Positions 1 to 7,668 of a stretch of DNA of 20,570 nt are shown piece by piece. The notes beneath the pieces were generated by a model, which did not search any database, was not told the origin of the DNA, and worked only from the letters and a program-made list of their open reading frames with translations. Position 1 is the stretch's first letter. Every line of letters begins with the position of its first letter. Where the stretch lies: the NCBI GenBank assembly GCA_036501845.1, contig DASXZO010000023.1:1-20570 (forward strand), written 5' to 3'. This stretch comes from JBBREP01 sp036501845 (GTDB lineage Bacteria > Actinomycetota > Acidimicrobiia > IMCC26256 > PALSA-610). A program made the position numbers and the translations under genes.

Positions 1-207
1 GTGTTCGAAGGCGCGTCGTCCGATCTGCTCGACGAGAGCGATGTCGAAAAGGCCGCCGACGTGCTGCAGAACGGTGCGTCGGCCGCGCTGTTGCTCTACG
101 AGAACTGCTGGGCGATCCCGTTCGTCGACGCGCTCCGCGATGGCGGTGCGCAGATGGTCGCCGCCGGGTTCGTGCCCCAGGACGAACTGGTCGAGTCGCT
201 CGGCTGA
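1..207 (+). CDS. DUF6325-like protein, C-terminal part (truncated by window edge)
   Basis: The reading frame is open from base 1 and ends at TGA 205-207, giving 68 visible residues. The true start lies upstream of the window, so the GTG at base 1 should not be taken as the start. The visible part contains a pattern of the form DLLDESDVEKAADVLQNG, then ALLLYENCWAIPFVDALRDGG and a C-terminal PQDELVE. This resembles the end of small actinobacterial proteins of the DUF6325 type, where an aspartate/glutamate-rich helix is followed by a conserved 'E-x-x-WA-P-x-x-A-x-x-x-GG' segment. The molecular function of that family is not known to me. The next gene, encoding a SHOCT protein, starts 39 bases downstream; the two kinds of gene often sit together in Actinomycetota, so they are probably co-transcribed. 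Family assignment is from memory of the sequence pattern. Confidence 0.7.
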   Translation: MFEGASSDLLDESDVEKAADVLQNGASAALLLYENCWAIPFVDALRDGGAQMVAAGFVPQDELVESLG

Positions 208-246
208 GCGTCGAGACGTCGAGAAGTTGCGGAGAAGGAGCCAACG

Positions 247-516
247 ATGGGTCTGATGAGAGGAATGGCGCGCACGGCGGTGGTCGCGGGAACTGCGACT
301 GCGGTGTCGAACCGCGTGTCGCGACGCCAGGCGAACCGCTGGGCGGCACAGGAACCGCAGTACGACAACGCCAACGCGTACGCCGCGGCGCCCGCACCCG
401 TCGAGGCCGCGGCCGATCCCTACGAGCAGCTCTCCAAGCTCGCCGAGCTGAAGGATCGCGGCGTGCTGAGCTCGGCCGAGTTCGAGGTGGAGAAAGCAAA
501 GATCCTGCGCGGCTAG
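247..516 (+). CDS. SHOCT-domain small protein
   Basis: This 89-residue protein starts at ATG 247, preceded by a strong ribosome binding site (GGAGAAGGAG, about 6 bases upstream). The N-terminal 30 residues are basic and alanine/valine rich (a weak hydrophobic stretch near residues 8-20, AARTAVVAGTATAV-like). A low-complexity Ala/Pro linker follows (about 38-55), and the C-terminal 30 residues fit the SHOCT (short C-terminal) domain: a helix with 'L-x-x-L-x-E-L-x-x-x-G-x-x-x-x-x-E-F-x-x-x-K-x-x-I-L'. SHOCT domains usually occur at the C-terminus of membrane-associated or oligomerising proteins and their precise role is not established. It follows the DUF6325-like gene closely and is followed by a hairpin that may end transcription. 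Real gene: high; function: unknown. Confidence 0.85.
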   Translation: MGLMRGMARTAVVAGTATAVSNRVSRRQANRWAAQEPQYDNANAYAAAPAPVEAAADPYEQLSKLAELKDRGVLSSAEFEVEKAKILRG

Positions 517-540
517 CGCGGGCGCGCCGCGTGCCCGCGC
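516..540. terminator. Candidate bidirectional hairpin terminator between convergent genes
   Basis: A perfect 8-bp GC-only stem, GCGCGGGC (516-523) paired with GCCCGCGC (533-540), encloses a 9-base loop. It lies in the 32-base gap between the end of the SHOCT gene (+) and the end of ppk2 (-). There is no clear U-tract on the plus strand; an A-rich AAAAG follows at 551-555, inside the end of the minus-strand gene. Its placement between converging genes fits a terminator, but a stem this GC-rich can arise by chance in such a genome. Confidence 0.5.
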
Positions 541-548
541 CCAGACGG

Positions 549-1436
549 TCAAAAGATCGCGGGCACGAGGCGTGGCTCGCGCTCAGACTCCACGTAGCCG
601 TTGCGGCGCTGGCGCTTCGGCAGCGCGACAGCTTGCGCCGCCTGTGGCTCGTAGGGCACCTGTGACAGCAGATGCGTCACAACGTTGAGCCGGCCCCGCT
701 TCTTGTCGTCCGTGTCGGCCACGAACCAGGGTGCCCAGGCGCTGTCGGTGGCTGCGAACATCTCATCGAGCGCGCGTGAGTAGTCGTACCAGCGGCTGTA
801 CGACTTCAGGTCCATGTCGGACAACTTCCAGATCTTGCGCGGGTCGTCGATGCGGCTCTCGAGCCGCCGGGTCTGCTCGTCGGCGCTCACCTCGAGCCAG
901 TACTTGAGGAGCAGGATTCCCGAGTCGACCATTGCCCGCTCGAACGCTGGTGTCATCGTGAGGAAGCGCTGCACCTGATCGTCGGGAGTGAAACCCATGA
1001 CCCGTTCGACCCCGGCGCGGTTGTACCAACTGCGGTCGAAGATCACCACCTCACCCGCGCACGGGAAGTGCTGCACGTAGCGCTGCATGTACATCTGCGA
1101 TTTCTCGCGGTCGGTCGGGGCCGGCAACGCGACCACCCGGAACACTCTCGGGCTCACGCGCTCGGTGATCGCCTTGATCGTGCCGCCCTTTCCTGCGGTG
1201 TCGCGCCCTTCGAACACCACGCACACCTTCGCGCCCGCGGTCTTCACCCACTCCTGCATGGCCACGAGTTCGGCGTGCTTTTCGCGAAGCGCACGCTCGT
1301 AGGCCTTGTTCTTCATCTTCCCCGGCGCGGGCGGAGCGACGGTGGTGGTCGTGCCGTTGCCGTTGCCGTTTCCGTTGCCGTTTCCGTCGACGTGTGCGGC
1401 CTTGTCGTGGTGCTTGGACTTCTGCTTGTGGGCCAT
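549..1436 (-). CDS. ppk2: Polyphosphate kinase 2 (PPK2)
   Basis: PPK2 enzymes transfer phosphate between polyphosphate and nucleoside di- or monophosphates in the cytoplasm. This 295-residue protein has the diagnostic P-loop FEGRDTAGKGGT (residues 75-86), the second signature DRSWYNRAGVE (134-144), and the conserved 'PTDREKSQMYMQRYVQHFP' region between them (107-125), followed by the lid helix containing RRLESRIDDPRKIWKLSD. Length fits single-domain PPK2. I chose ATG 1436 because GGAGGT lies 4 bases upstream; the frame is open much further upstream, but that extension only reads the permease gene out of frame. Residues 18-28 are a (Gly-Asn)n run after a Lys/His-rich N-terminus, probably a flexible tail. 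The gene starts 17 bases after the permease stop, so the two likely share an operon. The class (NDP- or NMP-preferring) cannot be fixed by eye. Confidence 0.95.
   Translation of the reverse strand: MAHKQKSKHHDKAAHVDGNGNGNGNGNGTTTTVAPPAPGKMKNKAYERALREKHAELVAMQEWVKTAGAKVCVVFEGRDTAGKGGTIKAITERVSPRVFRVVALPAPTDREKSQMYMQRYVQHFPCAGEVVIFDRSWYNRAGVERVMGFTPDDQVQRFLTMTPAFERAMVDSGILLLKYWLEVSADEQTRRLESRIDDPRKIWKLSDMDLKSYSRWYDYSRALDEMFAATDSAWAPWFVADTDDKKRGRLNVVTHLLSQVPYEPQAAQAVALPKRQRRNGYVESEREPRLVPAIF
1353..1385 (-). repeat. Hexanucleotide repeat coding for (Gly-Asn)5-Gly in PPK2
   Basis: The minus strand reads repeating GGCAAC/GGAAAC units that encode an alternating Gly-Asn run at residues 18-28 of PPK2. 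Some units differ by one base (GGC versus GGA), so the array is not perfectly uniform. It lies upstream of the catalytic domain, so gain or loss of units would keep the frame and change only tail length. Confidence 0.85.
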
Positions 1437-1453
1437 CGGTACCTCCGGCCGGG

Positions 1454-2773
1454 TCAATCGGCAACGAGCGCGAGCGGTCGCCGGTCGCGCCGGTGCTTCC
1501 AGGTCACGTCGAATAGCACTGACAGCACGAGGATCGCCGCGAAGGCGACCGCCGTTGCCGGCTCGTTCACGAGCGTGGTGAGCGCGAACGTCACGAACAC
1601 GGCGAGCGTCGTGGCGACCGCGATCGCGAGGACCACCACGTTGCCTCCGGTTTCGCGCCGGACGCGTAGGTGGCCGTACGAAATGAGCGCGAACATGATG
1701 AGCGCGATCGCGCTGCCCACCGAAGCGATCGCACTCAGGTCGTAGCCCACGGCGAGCACGATCGAGAGCGCCGCGGTCAGCAAGAGCCCGGCGGGAGCAC
1801 GGCCGCCGAAGCGCCGGCCGAGCAGCGGCGGGAACTGCCGCGTGTTGGCCATTTCCTCGCAGATCCCGGCGGCGGGGAACAAGCCGGCGTTGGTCGCCCC
1901 GGCCGTGGAGAACAGCGCGGTCACGGTCATCATCCAGTAGCCGGCGCGACCGAGCACCGGCTGCGCCGCGACCGCGAGCGCGGTGCCGCCCGACGCGATC
2001 ACCTTGTCGACCGAGAGTGTGCCGAACACGCCGATCGCCACCGCGATGTAGATGACGGTGGCGATGCCGAGCGCGAGGTACATCGCACGCGGCAGGTCCT
2101 TCTCGGGACGGTGGAGCTCGGCCGCGGTGAACGTCACCACGCCGAACCCGAGGAAGGCGAAGAACGTGAGGGCCACGCTCGACACGATGTACTTCAACGA
2201 GGGGTATCCCGACGGTGCCAGCAGATGGGGATGGAGGTGCGTGAGCGTCGCCACGGCGAACACCGTGAGGATGCCGATCACCACCACCACGACCACGGTC
2301 TGCACGCGTGCCACCGCTCGCGATCCGCCGACGTTGAGGAGTGTCATCCCCACGACGAGCAACACCGCGAAGAACTTCGTCCAGGCGAGATCGTGCTGGC
2401 TGTGGAAGCACGCTGCTGCGTAGCTGCCGAACGACACGGCCACCATGCTCGTGACGACGGCGTTCGTGGCCAGGCCCATCCAGGCGAAGATTCCGGTGAG
2501 GTGACCGTCGCCGAAGCCGCGGCGTACGTACTCGAGCATCCCGGCCGCGGACGGAAAGCGCGCGCCCATCTTGGCGAACGAGTAGCCCTGCAGGATCGCG
2601 ACGAATCCGGCGAGTGCGAACGAGAGCCACACTGCGGCACCGGCGACCTCCCCCGCAGCACCGAGCAGTGAGAAGATTCCCGCGCCCACCATCGAGCCGA
2701 CGCCGATGAACGCCGCCTGGTGGACGGTGAGCCCGCGTCGCGCGGCGGGGCCGGGTTCCGACAGGTCGGTCAC
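1454..2773 (-). CDS. APC-family amino acid/amine permease
   Basis: This 439-residue protein is almost entirely hydrophobic, with about 12 predicted membrane segments. Near the N-terminus it carries GVGSMVGAGIF (residues 24-34), the first-helix signature of amino acid-polyamine-organocation (APC) transporters, in which the broken TM1 helix binds the substrate backbone. A further conserved stretch 'FFAFLGFGVVTFTAAELHRPEKDLPRAM' (about TM6 and the following loop) is typical of the cationic amino acid/YfnA-like branch, where an E-x-x-x-P-x-K/R-x-x-P-x-A motif follows the helix. It should act as a proton-coupled or exchange transporter in the cytoplasmic membrane; the substrate cannot be named. 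The start is GTG 2773 with only a weak GGTGAC ahead of it. It is the first gene of a two-gene minus-strand unit with ppk2 and diverges from the P-type ATPase. Confidence 0.9.
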   Translation of the reverse strand: MTDLSEPGPAARRGLTVHQAAFIGVGSMVGAGIFSLLGAAGEVAGAAVWLSFALAGFVAILQGYSFAKMGARFPSAAGMLEYVRRGFGDGHLTGIFAWMGLATNAVVTSMVAVSFGSYAAACFHSQHDLAWTKFFAVLLVVGMTLLNVGGSRAVARVQTVVVVVVIGILTVFAVATLTHLHPHLLAPSGYPSLKYIVSSVALTFFAFLGFGVVTFTAAELHRPEKDLPRAMYLALGIATVIYIAVAIGVFGTLSVDKVIASGGTALAVAAQPVLGRAGYWMMTVTALFSTAGATNAGLFPAAGICEEMANTRQFPPLLGRRFGGRAPAGLLLTAALSIVLAVGYDLSAIASVGSAIALIMFALISYGHLRVRRETGGNVVVLAIAVATTLAVFVTFALTTLVNEPATAVAFAAILVLSVLFDVTWKHRRDRRPLALVAD

Positions 2774-2949
2774 GTCACCAGCGTCGTCAACCGCCGCCGA
2801 AGCGCATCACCCGGTGCGGATCGATCGGCGACTCGGTGCCGACGCCCACGGCGGGTGATGCCATCAGGGTGGAGGTGCGGACACTCACACACACGGGCGC
2901 GCGTGCTTTGCGCGGCGCGCCGTCAACGTCGAATCGAGGGAGGGTGCCC
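2774..2949. promoter_or_regulatory. Divergent intergenic region with a 10-bp inverted repeat
   Basis: This 176-base gap separates the permease start (-) from the chosen ATPase start (+) and must hold both promoters. GCATCACCCG at 2804-2813 is matched by its exact reverse complement CGGGTGATGC at 2852-2861, with 38 bases between. The arms stop after 10 bp on both sides. I could not identify convincing -35/-10 boxes. A purine-rich GAGGGAGGG (2936-2944) at the right end is the ribosome binding site of the ATPase gene. The inverted repeat may be an operator shared by both genes or a long-loop hairpin in a leader. Confidence 0.5.
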
Positions 2950-5727
2950 GTGACCGTCACCGCCGGCCCGCCGATCGCCACCGAGCCGCGGTCGCAGCAC
3001 TGGTATGCCCGATCGCCGGAGGAGGTCGCGGGCGACCTCGGCGTCGACACGGGCACGGGTCTGACGGTGGCGCGCGTGGCGGAACTGCTCTCGGCCAACG
3101 GTCCGAACGCGCTTCCCGAAGAGAAGGCGCGTCCGGGTTGGCGACGGTTCGCGGATCAGTACCGCTCTTACATGCAACTGATCTTGCTCGGTGCGGCCAC
3201 CGTGTCACTCGCGATCAAGGAGTGGAGCACCGCGGCGCTGCTGCTGCTCCTCACCGTGCTGAACGCCGTGCTCGGGATGCGGCAGGAAGGCAAGGCCGAG
3301 AGCGCGATGAACGCGCTGAAGTCGATGATGAAGGCAACCGCGCGGGCGCGGCGCGACGGCACCGAGGCGTCGATTCCGGCGGACCAGTTGGTGGTGGGCG
3401 ATGTGGTGCTGCTCGCCGCCGGTGACCAGGTGCCGGCCGACGGCCGCATCGTTGCCGCGAGCGCGCTGCAGATCGACGAGTCGGCGCTCACGGGCGAGAG
3501 CGTTCCCGCGGCCAAAGATGCCGGCACGCTCGGCGACACCGAGATCGGGCCGGGCGATCAATCGAACATGGCATTCATGAACACGCCGGTCACGCACGGC
3601 AGCGGCACCATGATCGTGACGGGCACCGGCTCGAACACCGAGCTCGGGAAGATCTCGGGAATGCTTTCGGCCACCGCGAAGGAGCAGTCGCCGCTCGACA
3701 AGGAGCTCAACGCGCTCAGCCTGTGGGTGGTCGGCGCGGCCGGCATCACGATGATCGTGATGTTCGTGCTCGGCCGCTGGCGGGGCAACGCGTGGGACGC
3801 GTTGTTCGTGAGTGCGGTGTCGCTTGCGATCGCGGCCATCCCCGAGGCGCTGCCCACGGTGAGCCAGGCAATCCTGTCGCTCGGCAGCGTCGAGCTCGCC
3901 AAGCAGAACGCGATCGTGAAGGACCTGCCGTCCGTGGAGACGCTCGGATTCACGTCGGCGATCAACTCCGACAAGACCGGCACGCTCACGATGAACCAGA
4001 TGACCGCGGTCGAGGTGGTCACCGGTGCCGACCGCTACACGATCAGTGGCATCGGGTACGGGCTCGAGGGAACCGTGCAGCACGCGGCCGGCACCGCCTC
4101 GTCCATCGACGACGCGATCGTCCCGTACGTGATCGCCAACGACGCCACGATCGTGGACGGCAAAGTGGTGGGCGACCCCACCGAGGGCGCGCTGCTGGTG
4201 CTCGCGCACAAGGCCGGTCTGCACATCGACGGCACGCGCGACCGCCTACCCCGTCTCGCGACACTGCCGTTCGATCCCACGTACAAGCTGATGGCCACGT
4301 TCAATACCGCCACCGACGCCAACGGCAAGCCGGTGGTGCGTTGTTATGTGAAGGGCGCGGCGCCCGCGGTGATGGATCATGCCGCCACGATGCGCACGCC
4401 CACCGGACCGGCGCCGTGGACCGACGAGCTCGCGTCGCGTGGCACGGTGGAGATGGAGCGGCTCGAGGGCAACGGCTATCGCGTGATGGCCGCAGGTTCG
4501 TGCGACCTCGACTCGGCGTCGTTCGATCCGAACGGCGATCTTCTCGGCTACGTGCACGACCTCGAGCTGGCCAGTCTCGTGGGCATGATCGACCCGCCCC
4601 GTGACGAGTCGAAGGCGGCGGTCGAGGCCGCACAAGCGGCGCACATCCGCGTGAGGATGGTCACCGGCGACGACGTCACCACTGGCGCGGCGATCGCCAA
4701 GCAGCTCGGCATCCCGGGCGAGGCCATGCTCGGCGCCGACTTCGCCGCGCTGAGCGACGCCGAACGTCTCGCGCGCATCGACGACGTAGGTGTGGTCGGG
4801 CGAGTCGCGCCCGACCACAAGGTGCTGCTCGCCAACACGCTGAAGTTGAAGGGCGATGTGGTGGCGATGACGGGTGACGGTGTGAACGACGCGCCTGCCA
4901 TCAAGGCCGCCGACATCGGTATCGCCATGGGCTCGGGTACCGAGGTCGCGACGAATGCGGGCCGCATGGTGCTGTCGGATGACAACTTCGCCACGATCGT
5001 GTACGCCGTGGAGCAGGGCCGAAAGATCTACGACAACCTGGCGAAGTACATCCGCTTCGTGCTCGTGCTCCTCGTGGTGTTCGTGTTCACGTTCCTCGGT
5101 GCCACGCTGTTCAACATCGCGGCGGGCGCGCCGTTCACCTCGACCCAGGTGCTGTGGGTGCACTTCATCGTGAACGCGCCGTTCGGCTTCGCCCTCGGAT
5201 TCGACCGCGAGACGCCAGGTTTGATGGCGCAGCGACCGAAGCCCCGTGGTCAGTCGGTGCTCACGCCGTCGCTCGTCACCAGCGTCGGTCTCGTCGGCCT
5301 GGTGATGACGATCGCCCTGCTCTCGCTGATCGAATTGGGCAAGTCGCACTTCGGCTCGTTGGAGATCGGGCAGTCGATCGCCTTCGTGTCGTTCGCGCTC
5401 ATGCTCGTGATCGCGGCGTTCGAGTGCCGGAGCGAGACCGAGTCGGTGTTCACCATTGCGACATTCGACAGCAAGCAGATGAACTGGGCCGCGATCGGCG
5501 AGGTGTTCGTCGCGGTGCTCACCACGCAGATGGACGCGTTCAACCGCATCCTGCACACGGTGCCGCTCGACATGCGGCAGTTCCGCTGGGCGCTGATCCC
5601 GCCATTGGCACTCCTGCTGCTGTGGGAGCTCGGCAAGCTGATCGCACGCAAGCGCACCGAGACGGGCGCGACCGCGACCGCGGTCGCGGTGCCCGCGCCC
5701 GTGATCGACCTGACCCGTGCGGGATAG
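2950..5727 (+). CDS. P2-type (Ca2+/Mg2+-ATPase-like) cation-transporting P-type ATPase
   Basis: A cytoplasmic-membrane ion pump of 925 residues with all catalytic hallmarks: TGES in the actuator domain (181-184), PEALP in M4 (298-302), phosphorylation site DKTGTLT with Asp341, the nucleotide-binding KGAAPAV segment, and TGDGVNDAP at the hinge (641-649). An N-terminal cation-ATPase domain precedes M1/M2 and six helices follow the P domain, as in type II pumps. I chose GTG 2950 because GAGGGAGGG lies 5 bases upstream; GTG 2944 is nearly as good, and the frame is open back to GTG 2836, but that extension looks non-coding. Oddity: at M5 and M6 the positions matching the SERCA ion ligands Asn768, Glu771, Asn796, Thr799 and Asp800 are Leu708, Phe711, His738, Val741 and Asn742. 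The transported ion is therefore uncertain. It diverges from the permease-ppk2 pair; ATP use versus polyphosphate recycling is only a contextual link. Confidence 0.95.
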   Translation: MTVTAGPPIATEPRSQHWYARSPEEVAGDLGVDTGTGLTVARVAELLSANGPNALPEEKARPGWRRFADQYRSYMQLILLGAATVSLAIKEWSTAALLLLLTVLNAVLGMRQEGKAESAMNALKSMMKATARARRDGTEASIPADQLVVGDVVLLAAGDQVPADGRIVAASALQIDESALTGESVPAAKDAGTLGDTEIGPGDQSNMAFMNTPVTHGSGTMIVTGTGSNTELGKISGMLSATAKEQSPLDKELNALSLWVVGAAGITMIVMFVLGRWRGNAWDALFVSAVSLAIAAIPEALPTVSQAILSLGSVELAKQNAIVKDLPSVETLGFTSAINSDKTGTLTMNQMTAVEVVTGADRYTISGIGYGLEGTVQHAAGTASSIDDAIVPYVIANDATIVDGKVVGDPTEGALLVLAHKAGLHIDGTRDRLPRLATLPFDPTYKLMATFNTATDANGKPVVRCYVKGAAPAVMDHAATMRTPTGPAPWTDELASRGTVEMERLEGNGYRVMAAGSCDLDSASFDPNGDLLGYVHDLELASLVGMIDPPRDESKAAVEAAQAAHIRVRMVTGDDVTTGAAIAKQLGIPGEAMLGADFAALSDAERLARIDDVGVVGRVAPDHKVLLANTLKLKGDVVAMTGDGVNDAPAIKAADIGIAMGSGTEVATNAGRMVLSDDNFATIVYAVEQGRKIYDNLAKYIRFVLVLLVVFVFTFLGATLFNIAAGAPFTSTQVLWVHFIVNAPFGFALGFDRETPGLMAQRPKPRGQSVLTPSLVTSVGLVGLVMTIALLSLIELGKSHFGSLEIGQSIAFVSFALMLVIAAFECRSETESVFTIATFDSKQMNWAAIGEVFVAVLTTQMDAFNRILHTVPLDMRQFRWALIPPLALLLLWELGKLIARKRTETGATATAVAVPAPVIDLTRAG
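5671..5690. repeat. Perfect 20-bp palindrome near the 3' end of the ATPase gene
   Basis: ACCGCGACCGCGGTCGCGGT equals its own reverse complement. It lies inside the coding region and encodes part of the Ala/Thr/Val-rich C-terminal tail of the ATPase, about 40 bases before the stop and just ahead of the convergent glycoside hydrolase gene end. It could fold as a hairpin in either transcript, but it also follows from alternating Ala/Thr/Val codons in GC-rich DNA. Confidence 0.6.
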
Positions 5728-5745
5728 CTCGATTGATGTGTGCGG

Positions 5746-7509
5746 TTAGCCCGAGTGCGCGACGACCCAGAGCGCGTCGCCGTCCTGCACACCGGGCACC
5801 ACGACGCTGATCTGGCTCGCGCTCACACGCTTCACGGTCGCGTGCACGCTCGGCACCGAGTACACCGCGCCGGTGCCCGCCGGTACGCGCTGCACGGTCA
5901 CCGACGCCGGTGCGCGGCCGTACGGCCAGTTGATCGTGAGGGCGACCGACGCCGCAGGAACCGTCGCCTGCGGGTTCGTGCACCACGCATTCACCTTGTT
6001 GTTGCACGTCCAGTGGCGGCCGAGCAGCACGCGCACCGTGTGAGTCTTGTCGTCGCGTGTGGCCAGGCCGCTCACCTGCCAGTCGGCGGTGGAGTTGACC
6101 GCGAGACGCGGTTCGCCACCGAGCTCGGTGTAGAGGCGGTGCGCCCACCACGCCGCGGTCGTCGCGCCTGCCGGTGTCAGCAACCCGTCGAGGTAGGTCG
6201 TGCAGTCGGTGCCGGTCCAGCACGCCAAGTTGGCTTGCTGCACACCGTCGTTCTCGAAGGCGGTGAAGAACCCCACCGACCAACCGGCCAGCAAGTGCGT
6301 GTCGGCTGCGTCGTACTCGTTGATCATGATCGTGTTGCCGGCGACGGTTCCTGGGTGCTTCGCCATCACAGCCTTGGCCATTGCGATGTGGTGGTCGACG
6401 TTCGTCATCGCGGTCCACATGTCGCCGGGCGAAGGCGCCGAGGTGTTCTCGTGCCACGAGATCGCGTCCCACCGCAAGTGGTGCGCGGTGGAGAACGCGA
6501 GGAAGGTGTCGAGGTCGAACTCGGCGGGGCTTCCAGGCGCCCACTGCAGCGCGCTCAAGCTCGGCCCGATCACCTTGGCGTTCTTGTCGACCGCCTTGAT
6601 GGCTTGCCATGCGAGCTCGTAGGTCTCCAGCCAGCGCGACACGCTGATCGTGTGCTGATCGGCCGGCGAGAACTTCGGACAGCACGTGCCGTTGGGCTCG
6701 TTCCACACGTCCCAGTAGTCGGGTGCCCAACCTTGGCGTTCCGCGGTGCGCACGGTCTGCTCCACGAAGTTCTGCCACGCACCCCAGTTCGACCACGGCG
6801 TGCGCGCGTAGCCATCGTTACCGGGGGCGGTCGTGTTGTTCCAGAGGTCGGAGAGGATCTGCGTACGTGAGGCGTGTACGCCGCGCACACCCGGGTCGCT
6901 GCTCGAGCCCGAGAAGCGCCACTGGCGCGGGTCGAGCGGCGTCACCGCGCTGGCGTTGCGCAGCTTTCCGCCCGACGTGGGCGCGCTGAGCAGGAATCCC
7001 TCGCCCGCGAGTCGCACGGTCGCCGGGTGGGACACGGGTGTTGCGGTCACGCACAGGTCGCCGCCGTGACATGGGTTCGTCACCGTCATCACCGGCGAGG
7101 TCGACTCCGGGCCGTAGCCGGCGTTGTTCTGTGGCGTCGCCTTCACGAGCCACGAACCCACCGGCATCGGAATCGTGTAGGTGTCGCCCTCCACCGTGTT
7201 GCCGACGGCAGTGCGGGCCACGATGTAGGGCACACCTCTGACCACGGTGTACAACGCGAGGTTGAGCTCGTCGACGTGTGGGCTCGTGGTGGCGTACGAC
7301 CATTGGAGCTGCAGCTTCTCTTGGCCGGGCATCACCGACACATGGAACGCGGCAAGGGCGTGGGGCGGACCGGTGAGCACCGTCGGGATCGGTTGGGTGG
7401 CCGCGCCGGCCGGCGTCGCCTCCGGGTTGCGCACGCCTGGTCCCAGGCGCGGCGGGACGAGATCGATCAGAGCCGCTGCCACCACCGCTACGGCCAAGGC
7501 GCGCTTCAC
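5746..7509 (-). CDS. Secreted glycoside hydrolase, clan GH-A type (PslG/GH39-like)
   Basis: A 587-residue exported protein that probably cleaves a polysaccharide. A basic N-terminus and hydrophobic core (residues 1-20, KRALAVAVVAAAL) form a signal peptide or anchor; residues about 50-150 look like a fibronectin type III-like beta domain; residues about 160-480 form the catalytic part, and about 480-587 a C-terminal beta domain. YWDVWNEPN places the acid/base candidate at Glu271 and IMINEYD the nucleophile candidate at Glu398, the strand-4 and strand-7 pattern of clan GH-A barrels. Eight cysteines occur as close pairs (e.g. CHGGDLC, CWTGTDC), suiting an extracellular protein. GTG 7509 was chosen because it starts the signal peptide directly; the ribosome binding site is weak (GGCAGG), and GTG 7524 is possible. 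The gene diverges from wzz, so its likely substrate is the polymer made here, as with PslG in Pseudomonas. The GH family number is not certain. Confidence 0.85.
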   Translation of the reverse strand: MKRALAVAVVAAALIDLVPPRLGPGVRNPEATPAGAATQPIPTVLTGPPHALAAFHVSVMPGQEKLQLQWSYATTSPHVDELNLALYTVVRGVPYIVARTAVGNTVEGDTYTIPMPVGSWLVKATPQNNAGYGPESTSPVMTVTNPCHGGDLCVTATPVSHPATVRLAGEGFLLSAPTSGGKLRNASAVTPLDPRQWRFSGSSSDPGVRGVHASRTQILSDLWNNTTAPGNDGYARTPWSNWGAWQNFVEQTVRTAERQGWAPDYWDVWNEPNGTCCPKFSPADQHTISVSRWLETYELAWQAIKAVDKNAKVIGPSLSALQWAPGSPAEFDLDTFLAFSTAHHLRWDAISWHENTSAPSPGDMWTAMTNVDHHIAMAKAVMAKHPGTVAGNTIMINEYDAADTHLLAGWSVGFFTAFENDGVQQANLACWTGTDCTTYLDGLLTPAGATTAAWWAHRLYTELGGEPRLAVNSTADWQVSGLATRDDKTHTVRVLLGRHWTCNNKVNAWCTNPQATVPAASVALTINWPYGRAPASVTVQRVPAGTGAVYSVPSVHATVKRVSASQISVVVPGVQDGDALWVVAHSG

Positions 7510-7668
7510 GCGCTGGCCTGCCACGCTTGGTGGTATCGGGGCCGCCAGCCGGCAACTTGAGCAGGTGTAATCGCTCCGCAACGTGGGTAAGCACCGCCCG
7601 GTCGCCGCGCACCGTGGTGACGCATCTCGCTCGGGCTGGGGCTCGGCGAGGGGTTCGCTGGGAGTTCC
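7510..7668. promoter_or_regulatory. Divergent promoter region of the glycoside hydrolase and wzz-like genes
   Basis: This 159-base gap carries the promoters of the hydrolase (-) and of the chain-length/ATPase/glycosyltransferase unit (+). GGGAG (7660-7664) is the ribosome binding site for GTG 7669. CCGCAACGT at 7577-7585 resembles one half of the 17-bp motif seen upstream of other units in this locus (CGCGCAACRTT), but the other half is absent. No convincing -35/-10 pair was found. Confidence 0.45.

Noticed and set aside
1437..2630. N-terminal extension of the ppk2 frame by about 398 codons.
   Set aside because: It overlaps the permease gene in another frame, is Arg/Gly/His-rich low-quality sequence, and a GGAGGT ribosome binding site with ATG 1436 gives a normal-length PPK2.
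1670..2671. 333-codon plus-strand open frame antisense to the permease.
   Set aside because: Arg/His/Glu-rich shadow without domain features; the permease on the other strand has a clear APC signature.
2836..2949. Upstream part of the ATPase frame from GTG 2836.
   Set aside because: No ribosome binding site, non-family sequence, and it contains one arm of the inverted repeat; GTG 2950 after GAGGGAGGG is better.
4246..5556. 436-codon minus-strand open frame inside the ATPase gene.
   Set aside because: His/Arg/Glu-rich composition typical of antisense reading of GC-rich coding DNA; no recognisable domain and fully covered by the ATPase.
5728..5745. Terminator between the converging ATPase and hydrolase genes.
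   Set aside because: The gap is only 18 bases and shows just a weak CTCG...CGAG pairing, without a U-tract.
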